Origin: Acidobacteriota bacterium
Lineage (GTDB): Bacteria; Acidobacteriota; Terriglobia; Terriglobales; Acidobacteriaceae
DNA: 64,000 nt
Assembly (NCBI GenBank): GCA_003225495.1
Contig: QIAJ01000169.1
Coordinates: forward strand, 1-64,000
Direction: 5' to 3'
The position numbers were made by a program, and so were the translations under genes. Shown here in pieces: positions 26,772 to 37,471 of the stretch. The stretch's first letter is position 1. Each line of letters starts with the position of its first letter. The notes beneath the pieces are model-generated. The model was not told where the DNA came from. It worked only from the letters and a program-made list of their open reading frames with translations, and did no database searches.

Positions 26772-28490
26772 CTACGGTTCCGTAATCTTGAAGATGTTAT
26801 TCGTCAGGTCGCTCTCGGGCACGCTCCCATCATTCACCACCACCTCCGCCGCCGTACCCGGCACTTCTACCCGAGTCGTCGCCGTCGACTTACCCCGGAC
26901 TTCGATGCGACGCGTGATCTGACCACTCCCAAAACGAATCGTGAACGGAACCTCCGCGCCGGCGCTGCCCAGATTTTCGATCGTGACGGTCACAATCTGC
27001 GTTTCCTTTGTGCTCTTCCAAGGATGTACTGCCAGCACGTGAAAATCCGGCAGGCCGCGATCGTGGTAGACCCAATCGTCAAAGAACCAGCCAAGGTCGC
27101 GCTTGGCCGCCGCAGCAATCACTTGTTCCATGTATTTCGAGTCCTTGTCGTCAGCGGCCCGGTAGTTGTGGATCACCTGCTTCAGAGCCTCCTCGCCGAT
27201 CATGTCGCGCAACATCCACCAGACATATGCAGCCTTGCTGCGGTAGTAGCTCTCATCGAAGGTGCTGACGAGAGGTTCGCCGGGATTTTTCTGCGGCGAA
27301 ACAGCAACATCCTTTTCCGCTTCGACAAATGTCGTTCGATGTAAATTCAGAAAATCCAGGGCGGCGGCGCGGCCTTCTTGATTCTGTTCGCGATACAGGG
27401 CCTCGGCAAAGTGCGCGAGCCCTTCGTTGATCCAAGGCCGCGATGAGGTAAATGCTGAATGCACGAGTTCGTGAACCAGGTTGATCTCGGCTAGTTTCGT
27501 TTCCTCGCGCGCCATGGACGTCAGCAACAACGTGCCGCTTTCGAAAGGCGCCGCATCGGAATCTGCCACATCAGCGATTGCGATGGCTGAACTCGGGGCA
27601 CCAAACCAATCAGAGACAAATTCGAACGCAGACTCAATCGCGTCAGAGTACAGACCTGCGCCAGCTTGATGGTCAGGCAACCTGAACACACGGACCAACT
27701 GATGCTTTGCTCCAACATCGAGGTCATACCGCGCCATAACGAAAGTTGGAGTAACGGTACCCAGCGGCTTCCAAGAACATTCGGCACTGACTTTCTGCGC
27801 GCGACCTAATTGCTCTATCCCTCCTGTGTCACCGTGAGCACAAACGAGCGCTGGAGGCTGTTCCCCACTGTCACGAGCCATGCTGATCTTGGCGCTAAAC
27901 TCACTCTCCGCTTCCCGCGCTCGCCACCGATCTGCCACCTGGAACATGCTGTTGCCTTCCGAAAAATCCGCTGACTCTGTGGCAATTGGATACCACGCGA
28001 CGTAACCCGCGCCCCGCACCGCTGTAAACGTCGCGCTGATCTGATCCCAACTGGAGTGCTTGGCAATGTCCTCCGGGATGCCCATCTGTATCAGCCGGGT
28101 GCCGTCCTGAACAATCGTTCCTTCATAGCCGATTTCAAGCTCCACCGATTCCTTGGGTTTGATCACAGCGGGCAGAGTGACGATGGCCTCGGAGAGTGCT
28201 CCAGTATGGTCAATATCGGAAGTGTACGGTTGCGACACAAACTGCACCGCTTTGCCGTCAACCTTGATCGATCGCCAGTCGAGTGACGAAGAAATCTGTA
28301 ACACGGCGATTTTCTGCGGAAGGGGTGACTCGTTACGCAACGTGATTTTCCCGCGCGCGCCGAGCCTTTGCTGGTCCGGCTCGAGTCGGATTTCAAGGTC
28401 GTATTTTGTGACGGTGAATGCTTCTCGATCGATCGCCAAGGCAGACGAGACTAGACCGCAGACGACACATAAAGCACAAAGCAACTTCAT
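26772..28490 (-). CDS. secreted M1-like zinc metallopeptidase
   Basis: The start at 28490 gives a signal peptide (MKLLCALCVVCGLVSSALA), so the 572-aa protein is exported. An N-terminal beta-sandwich (about 25-250) precedes a gluzincin domain with HELVH at 340-344 and the third ligand Glu363 (NEGLAHFAE), 19 residues after His344 as in M1 aminopeptidases. A C-terminal CARDB-like beta domain (VTIENLGSAGAEVPFTIRF) closes the protein. The M1 substrate motif GAMEN is not evident, so aminopeptidase activity is uncertain. It starts 2 nt after the rlmB stop. Confidence 0.85.
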   Translation of the reverse strand: MKLLCALCVVCGLVSSALAIDREAFTVTKYDLEIRLEPDQQRLGARGKITLRNESPLPQKIAVLQISSSLDWRSIKVDGKAVQFVSQPYTSDIDHTGALSEAIVTLPAVIKPKESVELEIGYEGTIVQDGTRLIQMGIPEDIAKHSSWDQISATFTAVRGAGYVAWYPIATESADFSEGNSMFQVADRWRAREAESEFSAKISMARDSGEQPPALVCAHGDTGGIEQLGRAQKVSAECSWKPLGTVTPTFVMARYDLDVGAKHQLVRVFRLPDHQAGAGLYSDAIESAFEFVSDWFGAPSSAIAIADVADSDAAPFESGTLLLTSMAREETKLAEINLVHELVHSAFTSSRPWINEGLAHFAEALYREQNQEGRAAALDFLNLHRTTFVEAEKDVAVSPQKNPGEPLVSTFDESYYRSKAAYVWWMLRDMIGEEALKQVIHNYRAADDKDSKYMEQVIAAAAKRDLGWFFDDWVYHDRGLPDFHVLAVHPWKSTKETQIVTVTIENLGSAGAEVPFTIRFGSGQITRRIEVRGKSTATTRVEVPGTAAEVVVNDGSVPESDLTNNIFKITEP

Positions 28491-28492
28491 GC

Positions 28493-29233
28493 TTACTTCG
28501 ATGCGGCCAGACGCCGCTGCCGCACAACTTCGAACAACACAATTCCCGCCGCCACCGACACATTCAGAGACGGCACTCTGCCCAGCATCGGGATCGACAC
28601 CAGAAAGTCGCAATGCCTTCGGACAAGATCGTGTAGACCCTTGCCCTCAGCTCCCAGAACGACCGCGCAATGCATCTTGTAGTCGATTGCGTCATACGTT
28701 TGTGGACCCCGCTCGTCCAGACCGACGATCCACAAATCATCCGACTTCAATTCTTCAAGGGAGCGCGAAATATTCGTAACTTTTGCAATCGGAAGATGCT
28801 CGCTTGCCCCAGCGGACACTTTCGCCACAGTTCCCGTTACACCCGCGGCTCGGCGGTCCGGGACCACCACACCGTCCGCCCCGGCAGCGTCCGCGGTTCG
28901 CAGGATCGCTCCCAGGTTGTGCGGATCCTCGACGCCATCCAGCACCACAATCAATGAGTGCTCGCCGCGCCGCGCCGCGATCAGATCATCGAGATCGTTG
29001 TACTGTTTCGCGGATGTAACGGCCACCAGCCCCTGGTGCGCGGCATTCCCGGCCAGCCGGTCGAGTTCTACCCGCGACAGAAATTTGACCTGCACGCCGA
29101 TCTTGCGGCACTCGTCAATCACCCGCTTGAGGCGGATGTCCTTCCGCTCGGTGGCAACGCCCACCCACTCAAACGCGCGTCCGCGCGCCTTCAACGCCTC
29201 GGCAACAGTGTTAATTCCGTAGAGAACATTCAT
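28493..29233 (-). CDS. rlmB: 23S rRNA 2'-O-methyltransferase RlmB (TrmH/SpoU family)
   Basis: A SPOUT-class methyltransferase that methylates G2251 of 23S rRNA. The N-terminal substrate-binding domain (MNVLYGINTVAEALKARGR) is followed by the knotted SAM domain with DGVEDPHNLGAILRTADAAGADGVV, LGAEGKGL and SIPMLGRVPSLNVSVAAGIVLFE, all diagnostic. The 246-aa length is standard. The stop lies 2 nt before the M1-like peptidase start, so they are likely translationally linked. Confidence 0.94.
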   Translation of the reverse strand: MNVLYGINTVAEALKARGRAFEWVGVATERKDIRLKRVIDECRKIGVQVKFLSRVELDRLAGNAAHQGLVAVTSAKQYNDLDDLIAARRGEHSLIVVLDGVEDPHNLGAILRTADAAGADGVVVPDRRAAGVTGTVAKVSAGASEHLPIAKVTNISRSLEELKSDDLWIVGLDERGPQTYDAIDYKMHCAVVLGAEGKGLHDLVRRHCDFLVSIPMLGRVPSLNVSVAAGIVLFEVVRQRRLAASK

Positions 29234-29372
29234 GTATGAGTCGCCGCTTGCTGCAGCTGAATCTATTCGTAGAGACGCAACATACCCTATCTTACGAAGT
29301 ACCAGTCTACCCTTTGCCGTGGCGACGAACAGCCGCTGCGCGCGATGCTAGACTGAAAACATTCGGGAGTCA

Positions 29373-30554
29373 TTGTTGAACGACGTATACATCATCTCGG
29401 CCGTCCGCACGCCGATCGGGAAATTTGGCGGCTCGCTCGCCTCGCAGACCCCCGCCGACATGGGTGTAGTCGCGGCCAAGGCCGCCATGGAGCGTGCCGG
29501 AATTAGGCCGCAACAGGTGGAAGAAACGATTTTCGGCAACGCTCGCCAGGCGGGCGGCGGTCCAAACCCGGCGCGGCAGGTTTCGATTCGCAGCGGCGTT
29601 CCCCAGGAAGTGCCCGCCTATACCGTGAACAAGGCCTGCGCCTCCGGCATTAAGAGCATCGCCCTCGGCTTTCAGGAAATCGCCACCGGCAATCTGGAGT
29701 GCATTCTCGCAGGCGGCACTGAGTCCATGTCGCGACTTCCTTTTTATCTCGAGGGCGCGCGCTGGGGATATCGCATGGGCCATCAGGAAATCATCGATGG
29801 CATGTACCGCGACGGTTTTTTCTGTCCGATGGCGAAATTGTTGATGGGTGAAACCGCCGAACTTCTGGCTGAGCAATACAAGATTTCCCGCGAAGAGCAG
29901 GATCAGCTTGCACTCTGCTCCCAAAAACGCGCTGCGGCCGCCCAGTCCACCGGACGATTCGAGGCCGAGATCATCCCGGTCACCATCGAAGGCAAGAAGA
30001 GCGCAACTGTCTTCTCCCGGGACGAGCACTTATTTCTCGAAGCCACCGCGGAAAAAATGGCCAACCTTGCACCCGTCTTTTCGAAGACCGGCACCATCTC
30101 AGCCGGCAATTCATCTGGAATCACTGACGGCGCCGCCGCTGTGGTTCTAGCGAGCGCAAACTTCGTAAGTCAGAACGATCTCAAGCCATTGGCTCGGATC
30201 ATGGCCGTGACCTCCGCTGGCGTCGATCCGCGCCTAATGGGCATCGGCCCCGTCCCAGCCATCCGAAAGCTCGAAGCAAAGCACGGCCTCAAACTCGCTG
30301 ACTTCGATCTCGTCGAACTCAACGAAGCATTCGCCGCCCAGGTGTTGGCTTGCGACCGCGAACTTCATTTCGATCGCGACAAACTCAATGTCAACGGCGG
30401 AGCGATTGCGCTCGGCCATCCCATCGGATGCACCGGTGCCCGCATCACCGTCACGTTGGTTCATGAGATGTTAAAGCGCAAGTCCAAACGCGGCCTTGCC
30501 ACGCTCTGCGTAAGCGGCGGCATGGGAATGGCCCTCGCGCTGGAAGAGTCCTGA
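29373..30554 (+). CDS. acetyl-CoA acetyltransferase (thiolase)
   Basis: A 393-aa thiolase II family enzyme that condenses or cleaves acyl-CoA. It starts at TTG 29373 (or the adjacent TTG 29376), preceded by GGGAG. Catalytic Cys89 is in [12 protein letters not shown], and the C-terminal residues [24 protein letters not shown] and CVSGGMGMA are present. It could serve acetoacetyl-CoA formation or beta-oxidation. No fad or phb genes are adjacent. Confidence 0.94.
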   Translation: MLNDVYIISAVRTPIGKFGGSLASQTPADMGVVAAKAAMERAGIRPQQVEETIFGNARQAGGGPNPARQVSIRSGVPQEVPAYTVNKACASGIKSIALGFQEIATGNLECILAGGTESMSRLPFYLEGARWGYRMGHQEIIDGMYRDGFFCPMAKLLMGETAELLAEQYKISREEQDQLALCSQKRAAAAQSTGRFEAEIIPVTIEGKKSATVFSRDEHLFLEATAEKMANLAPVFSKTGTISAGNSSGITDGAAAVVLASANFVSQNDLKPLARIMAVTSAGVDPRLMGIGPVPAIRKLEAKHGLKLADFDLVELNEAFAAQVLACDRELHFDRDKLNVNGGAIALGHPIGCTGARITVTLVHEMLKRKSKRGLATLCVSGGMGMALALEES

Positions 30555-30573
30555 TGTAGGGCGGGCACTCTTG
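30553..30573 (+). repeat. short dispersed repeat, copy 2 (21 bp)
   Basis: Matches the 21 bases at 4463-4483 except for one G/A difference. It begins within the last bases of the thiolase stop region and runs into the intergenic DNA. Confidence 0.5.
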
Positions 30574-30886
30574 TTCGCTCCTGCTTTCAGTTCGACTAGA
30601 TATGGCCTCGCCGCCTGCATACTAGATAGCCGCCCACAAAACGCAGCCAGCACACATCAAACTAACTCCGGCGGACAAGGTTTTTCGTCTCACTTATACC
30701 TGCCGCTAACTGCAGTTCCAAATCGGGAAAAATGTGTCACGTCTGCTCATTGACCGTCCGCTCCTTCCGGGCTAACATTTCCCACTGCGGATGGGCACGC
30801 AGAGCCCGGTGCGCGCCAGGTCACCCCGCCTGTTGAGCCGGACCGTTTAACGATCGCTGAGCGTCTCTCCGCCCCGGCGGTTTTCC
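30574..30886. other. intergenic stretch between thiolase and CheB-CheR gene
   Basis: Together with the repeat before it this gap is 332 bp. A 34-codon Cys-containing frame starts at about 30732, but it lacks a good ribosome site and is probably chance. I see no terminator or RNA gene. The DNA close to 30840-30886 probably holds the promoter of the chemosensory fusion, but no convincing -35/-10 pair stands out. Confidence 0.5.
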
Positions 30887-33859
30887 ATGAGAGGATCTGT
30901 CGTGAAGATGCAGTCTCGGAAGACCGCGTCTCCGGCGCTTCGCAACAATCGCCCCGCGCCCTTTCCTATTGTGGGTATCGGAGCCTCTGCTGGCGGGCTC
31001 GAGGCCTTCTCCGAACTGCTGCGTCACCTGCCTCTGAAGACGGGGATGGGGTTTGTTCTGGTACAGCACCTCGACCCGAAACATTCCAGCGAATTGCGGG
31101 AAATTCTGGCCCGGACTACCAAAATTCCCGTGGTAGAAGTCACTGATGGAACAATTGTGCGGCCGGATCACATCTATGTAATCCCGCCCAATACCGTCAT
31201 GGCGATCAAAGATGGAACCTTACGCCTTTCGGCGCGGGTGCTGGAGCGCGGAGTGCATCTTCCCATCGATCATTTTCTGCGCTCGCTTGCGGAAGACTCC
31301 GACGAGCGCGCCATTAGTGTGATCCTGTCGGGCACTGCGTCCGACGGAGCCGAGGGCCTCCGGGCGATCAAAGCCGCCGGAGGAATTACTTTTGCGCAGG
31401 ACGAGCAATCGGCCCGGTACGGCGGCATGCCTCAAAGTGCCGTTCGCACCGGATGCGTCGACTTTGTCTTGCCACCCTCCGCGATCGCGCAAGAGTTGGC
31501 CAGAGTCGCACAACATCCGTATCTCGCGCCCGCAACGGCCGAGAAACCCGAGTTGACCATTGCTGCCGGCAATCAGATGGAGACGCTCCTGTCAATGCTC
31601 CGCCTCACCTCAGGCGTCGACTTTACTCACTACAAGCAAACTACGCTGCAAAGACGCATCAAGCGCCGCATGATTCTGCATAAGCTCGAAAAGGTGGAGG
31701 ATTACGTCCGTTACATTAAGAACCAGCCGGCTGAACTCGATGAGTTATACAAAGATATTCTCATTCATGTCACCAGTTTCTTTCGCGACCCCGAGGCCTT
31801 CGACGCATTGCGTAAGAATGTCTTTCCCAAACTCTTTCAGGACAATAAATCCGGCACGGTCCGAATCTGGGTGCCGGGATGTTCCACTGGAGAAGAGGTC
31901 TACTCGCTCGCCATGGCGATGCTCGAATACATCTGGCTCGAGACCCGGAAAACAGCGCGGCCGAGCCCCGGCAGCATCCCATTCCAGATTTTCGCCACCG
32001 ATATTAGCGATAGTTCGCTCGACCGCGCCCGCGCTGGAGTTTATTCCCAGGCTGTAGTCGCTGAAATTCCTCCCGAGCGTCTGCGGCGCTTTTTCGTCAA
32101 ACTGGACGGTGGCTATCAGATCAATAAGTCCGTTCGTGAGATGTGCATTTTTGCCCGCCAGAACGTCGCCAAAGATCCGCCCTTTTCCAATCTCGATCTC
32201 ATCACCTGCCGCGACCTGCTGATCTATCTGGGCGCAGCTCTACAGAAGCACGCCATCCCCACTTTGCACTACGCGCTGAAGCCCGACGGATACCTCTTGC
32301 TGGGTGGCGCCGAGACTCTCGGCACTTTCGCGGAATATTTCCATCCGATCGATAAAAAGAACCGGCTCTTCCAGAAGAAAAAAACTGCCGGCCGCCTTAC
32401 TACCTATTTCAGCGGGGTAGATTACGGCATTCGCCAGGTCGAAGACAGCAAGCCTGTCCGGGAGGCCGAAGGATCGAGCCTTGAAAAAGCGGCCGAGCGC
32501 GCTCTCGCGAACCGTTTCGTTCCTGCCAGCATTGTGATTAACGAGGCGATGGATATCGTGCAATTCCGCGGGAAGACGGGTGCATACCTGGAACCGGCGT
32601 CGGGTCACCCAACTTTTAACCTGGTCAAAATGGCCCGCGAGGGCCTGCTCGTGGACTTGCGCGCTGCGATTACCAAGGCGCGCAAGGAAAAAGCGCTGGT
32701 GCGGAAAGAGGGAGTAATCATTCACTCCATCGAAGGCACGCGCGAAGTGGACCTGGAGGTCATGCCGATTCGCGCCGAAGGCATGCTCGAGCGCTTCTAT
32801 CTCGTCGTCTTTCAGGACGCATCGACTTCCGATTCAGCCACAGATCGCAAAGGCGGAAAGAGAACTCGCGCGGCTAAAGGCATTCCTACGCGGGAAACAG
32901 AGCGCTTGAAGCGCGAAACAAGTCAGCTCCGGGAACAATTGCAGGGCCTGATTGAAGATCACGACACCATCACCGAAGAATTCAAAGCCTCCAATGAAGA
33001 GGTCATGTCAGCCAACGAAGAACTACAAAGCACCAACGAGGAACTCGAGACTGCAAAGGAAGAATTGCAATCGACCAATGAAGAGCTCACGACTCTGAAT
33101 GAAGAGCTCCAGCACCGGAATGCCGAATTATCTCTGGCCAACAACGACTTGCTCAATCTCCTGGATAACGTGAGTATCCCGGTGGTGATCGTCGGCAACG
33201 ACCTCCACATCCGGCACTTCACGCCGCCGGCACAAAAAATGCTGAACCTGCTGCCCGGCGACGTCGGACGCCGCCTGCACGAAATTCGTCCTAACCTCGA
33301 AATCCAAGACCTCGGGCCGATCGCGCGCGAAACCATCGACACCATGTCCCCCCACGAACTCCAGGTTCGCGAGAGCGAAAATGGCAAATGGCACTTGATG
33401 CGTGTACGCCCCTACAAGACCTGGGACAACAAGATTGAGGGCGCGGTCATCAGCATTCAGGATATCGACACCTTGAAACGCAATCTTGAACAAGCACAGC
33501 TGTTCGCCGACGCGATTAGCGAGACGTCCCGCGAAGCAATTCTTGTACTGGACAGCAACCTGCGCGTCACCAATGCCAATCCGGCTTTCTACCGGAATTT
33601 CGAAGTGTCACGCGACGAAACCGAGAATCGCGCGATTTACGATCTCGGCGGCAAGCAGTAGGACATCCCAAAACTGCGAGAACTACTGGAGAGGATTCTG
33701 CCTAACAATGAATTAGTCCAAGACTTCGAGGTGCGGCACAATTTTCCTCATCTTGGTACCCGCGTAATGATGCTTAACGCCCGCCGCATCGAACCGCAAC
33801 CCGGTCGCCAACTGATTCTGCTTCACATCGAGGATGTGACTGGGAAGAAACTCAACTAG
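30887..33859 (+). pseudogene. CheB-CheR-PAS chemosensory fusion with in-frame amber codon
   Basis: The frame reads 924 residues to TAG 33659-33661, then continues in the same frame for 65 more to 33859. A CheB methylesterase domain has Ser34 (GASAGG), His61 and Asp153 (TASDGAEG); a CheR methyltransferase has its SAM loop at 329-343 (VPGCSTGEEVYSLAM); a long coiled coil (about 660-750) carries repeated NEELQSTNEELE; then come two PAS domains. The TAG falls in GGKQ*DIPKLRELL, where homologues usually have Trp (TGG). The second PAS would be cut. It may be a nonsense mutation, a read-through site or an error. The CheB and CheR domains remain intact. Confidence 0.8.
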
Positions 33860-34099
33860 CGCCCCAATCCGCCTGCTCCAGTACGTACGAAATGCACCCG
33901 ATCAAATCGGGCGACAACAACACCATCTTGGGCTGGCATGGGGTTTAACGCCGCCGTAAGCCTGTATATGTACCCTTCAGCCCCGACGTACCCTCCCCGC
34001 AGATTTTTCAGCAAAACTATAAGCCGCCTGGGGAGCGACCTTAAATTTATGAGCCCCATTATCCACAAAGAACGCGAATGAATGGGGCCCAATTCATGT

Positions 34100-36268
34100 C
34101 TAGTGCGGTAGAGCGTGTGCCTGTACCATCAGCCACACTCCCTGCGCGATCAAGGCCCGGGCCTTTGCATCGCTGAACGATTGTCCGTTGAATGTGGCGC
34201 CTTCCAGCAGTGCCTTCATCTGCGTGGAAACCGCATCCCGTTGCGAAGTGAGTGACTGAATCTGTCCTTCAACGGAGTTGTAGGTTGCATCGCCAGCATC
34301 ATTAGAGGCCAATGCAAACGTGGACGATTTAAGCGTATCCATCGCAAACTGCCCGAACGGTGCGTTCAACTGTTTATACGTTCTAGCTAGCGCGATAAAG
34401 CTCTCGCTTCTTTTCACAGCTTTCGGTACCGAGTTACCCTCAAGAATCTCCGCGATCAAGCGCCCGTCATGAACATAGTCGTCCTTCAGGCCGACCAAGT
34501 TCAGGATCGTCGGTCGGAGATCGGTGTGATCCGACCAGGTTCTTGAGTCGACGCCTCTACCCTCCACGCCCGGCCCAACATAGCCGGCCCAGGTCGAGGC
34601 AATCTCATCTTGGATGTCACCATGGTTCCACGCAAAGCTCTGTGAACTACGCGCCGGAATAAACGCGCAATCGCTCGGCGTCACACAAATACCCCCACCG
34701 GTGGCGAAGAAGAACCAATTCGGATCGGCAAACGGCGTGAACGTAGGCGTACGGAACGGATCCGCTGTGACCATGTGCAACGTCTTCATCCCAGTGTGGT
34801 CTGCGAGCGCCACCATGATGTTGTTTTCGACCACGTTTGTGTATGGGTTCAGCCAGTTCAACTGAGCCAACTCGCGTTCCAGGCTGCGGACAACCGGATC
34901 AGTCTGATCCCGAAGAGGCTGCGTGCTTGTGCCATTGACATACACGGTTGGGGCGTCGTCGGAATGCACCGAGAATACCGTCGAGTCGCCGGACTGAGTA
35001 AGAGTCATGCGCCGGAGATCGGCATTGATTTCGCCCACGCGGTTGTAGTTGCATGGCGTCGTCACGCCGTCGCAACCGGCAGGTGTCGGTTGATCGCCGG
35101 CAAAGTGGTCGCCCTCATCTACCGTGAAGACGAAGAGCGTGTTCTTGCGGTTGATTCCATCCGCTTCGAGTCGATCAAAGAACTTTTGGAACGCGACATC
35201 GTAGTCGTGCAACTGCTGAACATACCCAGCCTCGCCCGGACCGTACGCGAAGTGAATGTTGCCGGACGTCCCATGTCCGTCATGTGCATCCGAAACGTAT
35301 GCATAAGTTACCGGAATTCCCGCTTCCTGCATTTGCGCAACATAGGACAGCGAGACCGTCGCTTCCATGCCGTCGAATCCCGGGAACCCAATATGCCCAG
35401 TCGCATCCTGGATCACATTGCCGTTGAGATCGGTCATCGGTCCGCTCGCCTTGATCACCGGATTGACGTACTTCGCGCCAAACAGCCCGCTAAATCCGGA
35501 GTATCCACCGGGTTCGTCCGGCAACAAATCGGGACGGACATGGCTCGAAGCCGCGCATACCGCCGATCCCTGCGCACAATGCACGCCGATGCCGACAAAA
35601 TCCGCGAAGCCCTGTGCCGGATCGGCAGCCACTTCGGCCGCTTCCTCCGAGTTGGGTCCAAAAACGATCGGAATGTCGATTGCTGTGTTCTCAAGAACTG
35701 TGTTCGCTGTAGCAACTGCCCCGAAATCACATCCCGCACGCGCAAATGGAACCCACGGCGCCGGTGCGATTTTGCCGTTCTCGTTGATCATCTCGGGAGT
35801 GGTATCCGTACTGCTGCCCGCGGGATCAAAGAGCGGCGCCGTCCAGTAAGCGAATGAAACCCCGGTGCGGGTCGTACCATCCGTCTTGAAATAGCGGAAG
35901 CTATTCGACACCGGCTGCCCCATCCGGTCCGGATAAACGCCGGCCAACGATGTCAGAATTCCAGTGGCTGTGTGGGAGATCAGAGCAGTATGGTCGTTGC
36001 TGAGCAGCGTTCCATGGCTGGTGATGAAGTTGAGGAGGTGCGGCATCTGCTCGAGGTCAGACGGCACATTCGGATTATCGCGGCGAAAATGCGTGTTGTC
36101 GAACTGAATATAGATCACATGATGAATGTTGCTTTTCGGCGACTGAAGCTGGCAACCGCTCCCGTTCGAGGAAGCGGCAGCGACTCCAAAAGGCGTAATC
36201 ATTAGGAAGGCTGAAAACACAAAAAGCAGATGCATTCTGCTTCGCTGGCTTGACTGGAAGGTAGGCAT
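34100..36268 (-). CDS. secreted alkaline phosphatase/sulfatase-superfamily protein
   Basis: The start at 36268 has AGGAG upstream, and after MPTFQSSQRSRMHLL comes a hydrophobic signal segment ending AAASS, so the 722-aa protein is exported. Alkaline-phosphatase-fold features include IYIQFDNTHFRRDNP near the N-terminus, HTALISHTATGILTSLAGVYPDRMG (probable Thr/Ser nucleophile region), VSDAHDGHGTSG, TVDEGDHFAGD and the ligand-like SDHTDLRPTILNLVG. The substrate (phospho- or sulfo-ester) is unknown. A long non-catalytic C-terminus follows. No operon partner is evident. Confidence 0.8.
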   Translation of the reverse strand: MPTFQSSQRSRMHLLFVFSAFLMITPFGVAAASSNGSGCQLQSPKSNIHHVIYIQFDNTHFRRDNPNVPSDLEQMPHLLNFITSHGTLLSNDHTALISHTATGILTSLAGVYPDRMGQPVSNSFRYFKTDGTTRTGVSFAYWTAPLFDPAGSSTDTTPEMINENGKIAPAPWVPFARAGCDFGAVATANTVLENTAIDIPIVFGPNSEEAAEVAADPAQGFADFVGIGVHCAQGSAVCAASSHVRPDLLPDEPGGYSGFSGLFGAKYVNPVIKASGPMTDLNGNVIQDATGHIGFPGFDGMEATVSLSYVAQMQEAGIPVTYAYVSDAHDGHGTSGNIHFAYGPGEAGYVQQLHDYDVAFQKFFDRLEADGINRKNTLFVFTVDEGDHFAGDQPTPAGCDGVTTPCNYNRVGEINADLRRMTLTQSGDSTVFSVHSDDAPTVYVNGTSTQPLRDQTDPVVRSLERELAQLNWLNPYTNVVENNIMVALADHTGMKTLHMVTADPFRTPTFTPFADPNWFFFATGGGICVTPSDCAFIPARSSQSFAWNHGDIQDEIASTWAGYVGPGVEGRGVDSRTWSDHTDLRPTILNLVGLKDDYVHDGRLIAEILEGNSVPKAVKRSESFIALARTYKQLNAPFGQFAMDTLKSSTFALASNDAGDATYNSVEGQIQSLTSQRDAVSTQMKALLEGATFNGQSFSDAKARALIAQGVWLMVQAHALPH

Positions 36269-36626
36269 GTTGAATCTCCTCGTGCGTAAAGATATCAATC
36301 TTTGGGTGCAGCAAGATTAAGGGCAGATGAAGATTGGACAGCAGCACGGTCTATTGCGCGGTCGCCTCTTCGCGGGTATTGAACCTGATACGCCTCCATC
36401 ACCACCTCCCGTTCTGGAATTCGGAGCAGGTTGGCCAGATCAGCCTAAGGGCGGCGCATCCGCCCACTTACTTCAAGTTGGGAATGGCCCCCAACAGTGA
36501 GAACGATACGCCAGAAACCTGTTAGTCATCAAGCGCTCCTGAAGACGGGTTTGCTCCGCATTTCCGCGGTGGCTATACTCACCAATGGTGGCGCTGCGAT
36601 GTCTTCGTCGCCTGGCTCTGAACGTT
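36269..36626. other. divergent intergenic region, phosphatase to LytTR regulator
   Basis: The 358 bp hold the upstream sequences of two divergent genes. GTTGGG near 36477 and CCCAAC near 36492 can form a small hairpin. No ORF with a ribosome site was seen. Binding sites for the LytTR regulator itself could lie here, but I cannot point to a convincing direct-repeat pair. Confidence 0.45.
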
Positions 36627-37406
36627 ATGCCACTTTCCGCGGTCATCGTCGATGACGAACAACTGGCGCGCGACGAACTCGCCTTCCTCGTCCAGAGTCT
36701 TGCCGACGTGAATGTCGTCGCCCAGGGCAAGAACGGACTCGAAGCCGTCAACCTGATCAAGGAGCACAATCCCGACCTGGTCTTTCTCGATGTTCAGATG
36801 CCCGGCTTGGACGGCTTCGGCGTCATCAAAAAGCTTCTCGACCGCAAAGTAGCGCTTCCCAAGTTTATTTTCGCCACCGCCTTCGATCAGTATGCAGTCA
36901 AAGCCTTCGAAGTGAACGCCGTTGACTACATTCTTAAGCCCTTCGACAAGAAACGAGTGGCGCAGTCGGTGGAAAAAGCGCGCGCCAAGATCGAGGGCGG
37001 CGCCGGGTCGGACGAAAAATTCGAGACACTCGTGCGCATGCTCGAGTCGCAGAAATCACAGACCGCAAAGATCCTTATCAAAGCGGCGGGCCGGCTATTC
37101 CTGGCTGACTCAAAAGACATCTGTTACGCCACGATCGAAGATGGAGTCATCACAGTAGTGACAAGCGGCCACACCGGCATGGAAGGCCAGTCGAACTGCC
37201 GCACTCTGGAAGAACTGAATGACAACCTAAACCCTAGTTTGTTCTGGCGGGCGCACCGATCCTTCCTCGTAAACATCCAGCACATCCGGGAAGTGGTGCC
37301 CTGGTTCAAGAGTTCCTACCAGCTCCGCATGGACGACAAGAAGCAGACAGAAATTCCCGTCAGCCGGGCGCAGACGCGCCGCTTGCGCGAACTCTTCAAC
37401 CTGTAG
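36627..37406 (+). CDS. LytTR-family response regulator
   Basis: A 259-aa two-domain regulator. The receiver domain has the acidic pair Asp9/Asp10, the phospho-acceptor Asp55 (LVFLDVQMPG) and the conserved Lys in ILKPFDK. The LytTR DNA-binding domain follows (about 155-259), with RAHRSFLVNIQHIREVVPWFKSSYQLRMDD. The ATG at 36627 (MPLSAVIVDDEQLARDE) is preferred over an upstream GTG in frame. No partner LytS-type histidine kinase is nearby, so it is an orphan here. Confidence 0.92.
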   Translation: MPLSAVIVDDEQLARDELAFLVQSLADVNVVAQGKNGLEAVNLIKEHNPDLVFLDVQMPGLDGFGVIKKLLDRKVALPKFIFATAFDQYAVKAFEVNAVDYILKPFDKKRVAQSVEKARAKIEGGAGSDEKFETLVRMLESQKSQTAKILIKAAGRLFLADSKDICYATIEDGVITVVTSGHTGMEGQSNCRTLEELNDNLNPSLFWRAHRSFLVNIQHIREVVPWFKSSYQLRMDDKKQTEIPVSRAQTRRLRELFNL

Positions 37407-37471
37407 GAAATCCCGGGAAAATTGGGGGCGGGCCCAACCCTGCCGAGCATCCGCCCCAGGGGAGGAAATGA

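Noticed and set aside
34775..35857. 360-codon plus-strand frame opposite the phosphatase-like gene
   Set aside because: Antisense shadow with no recognisable motif.
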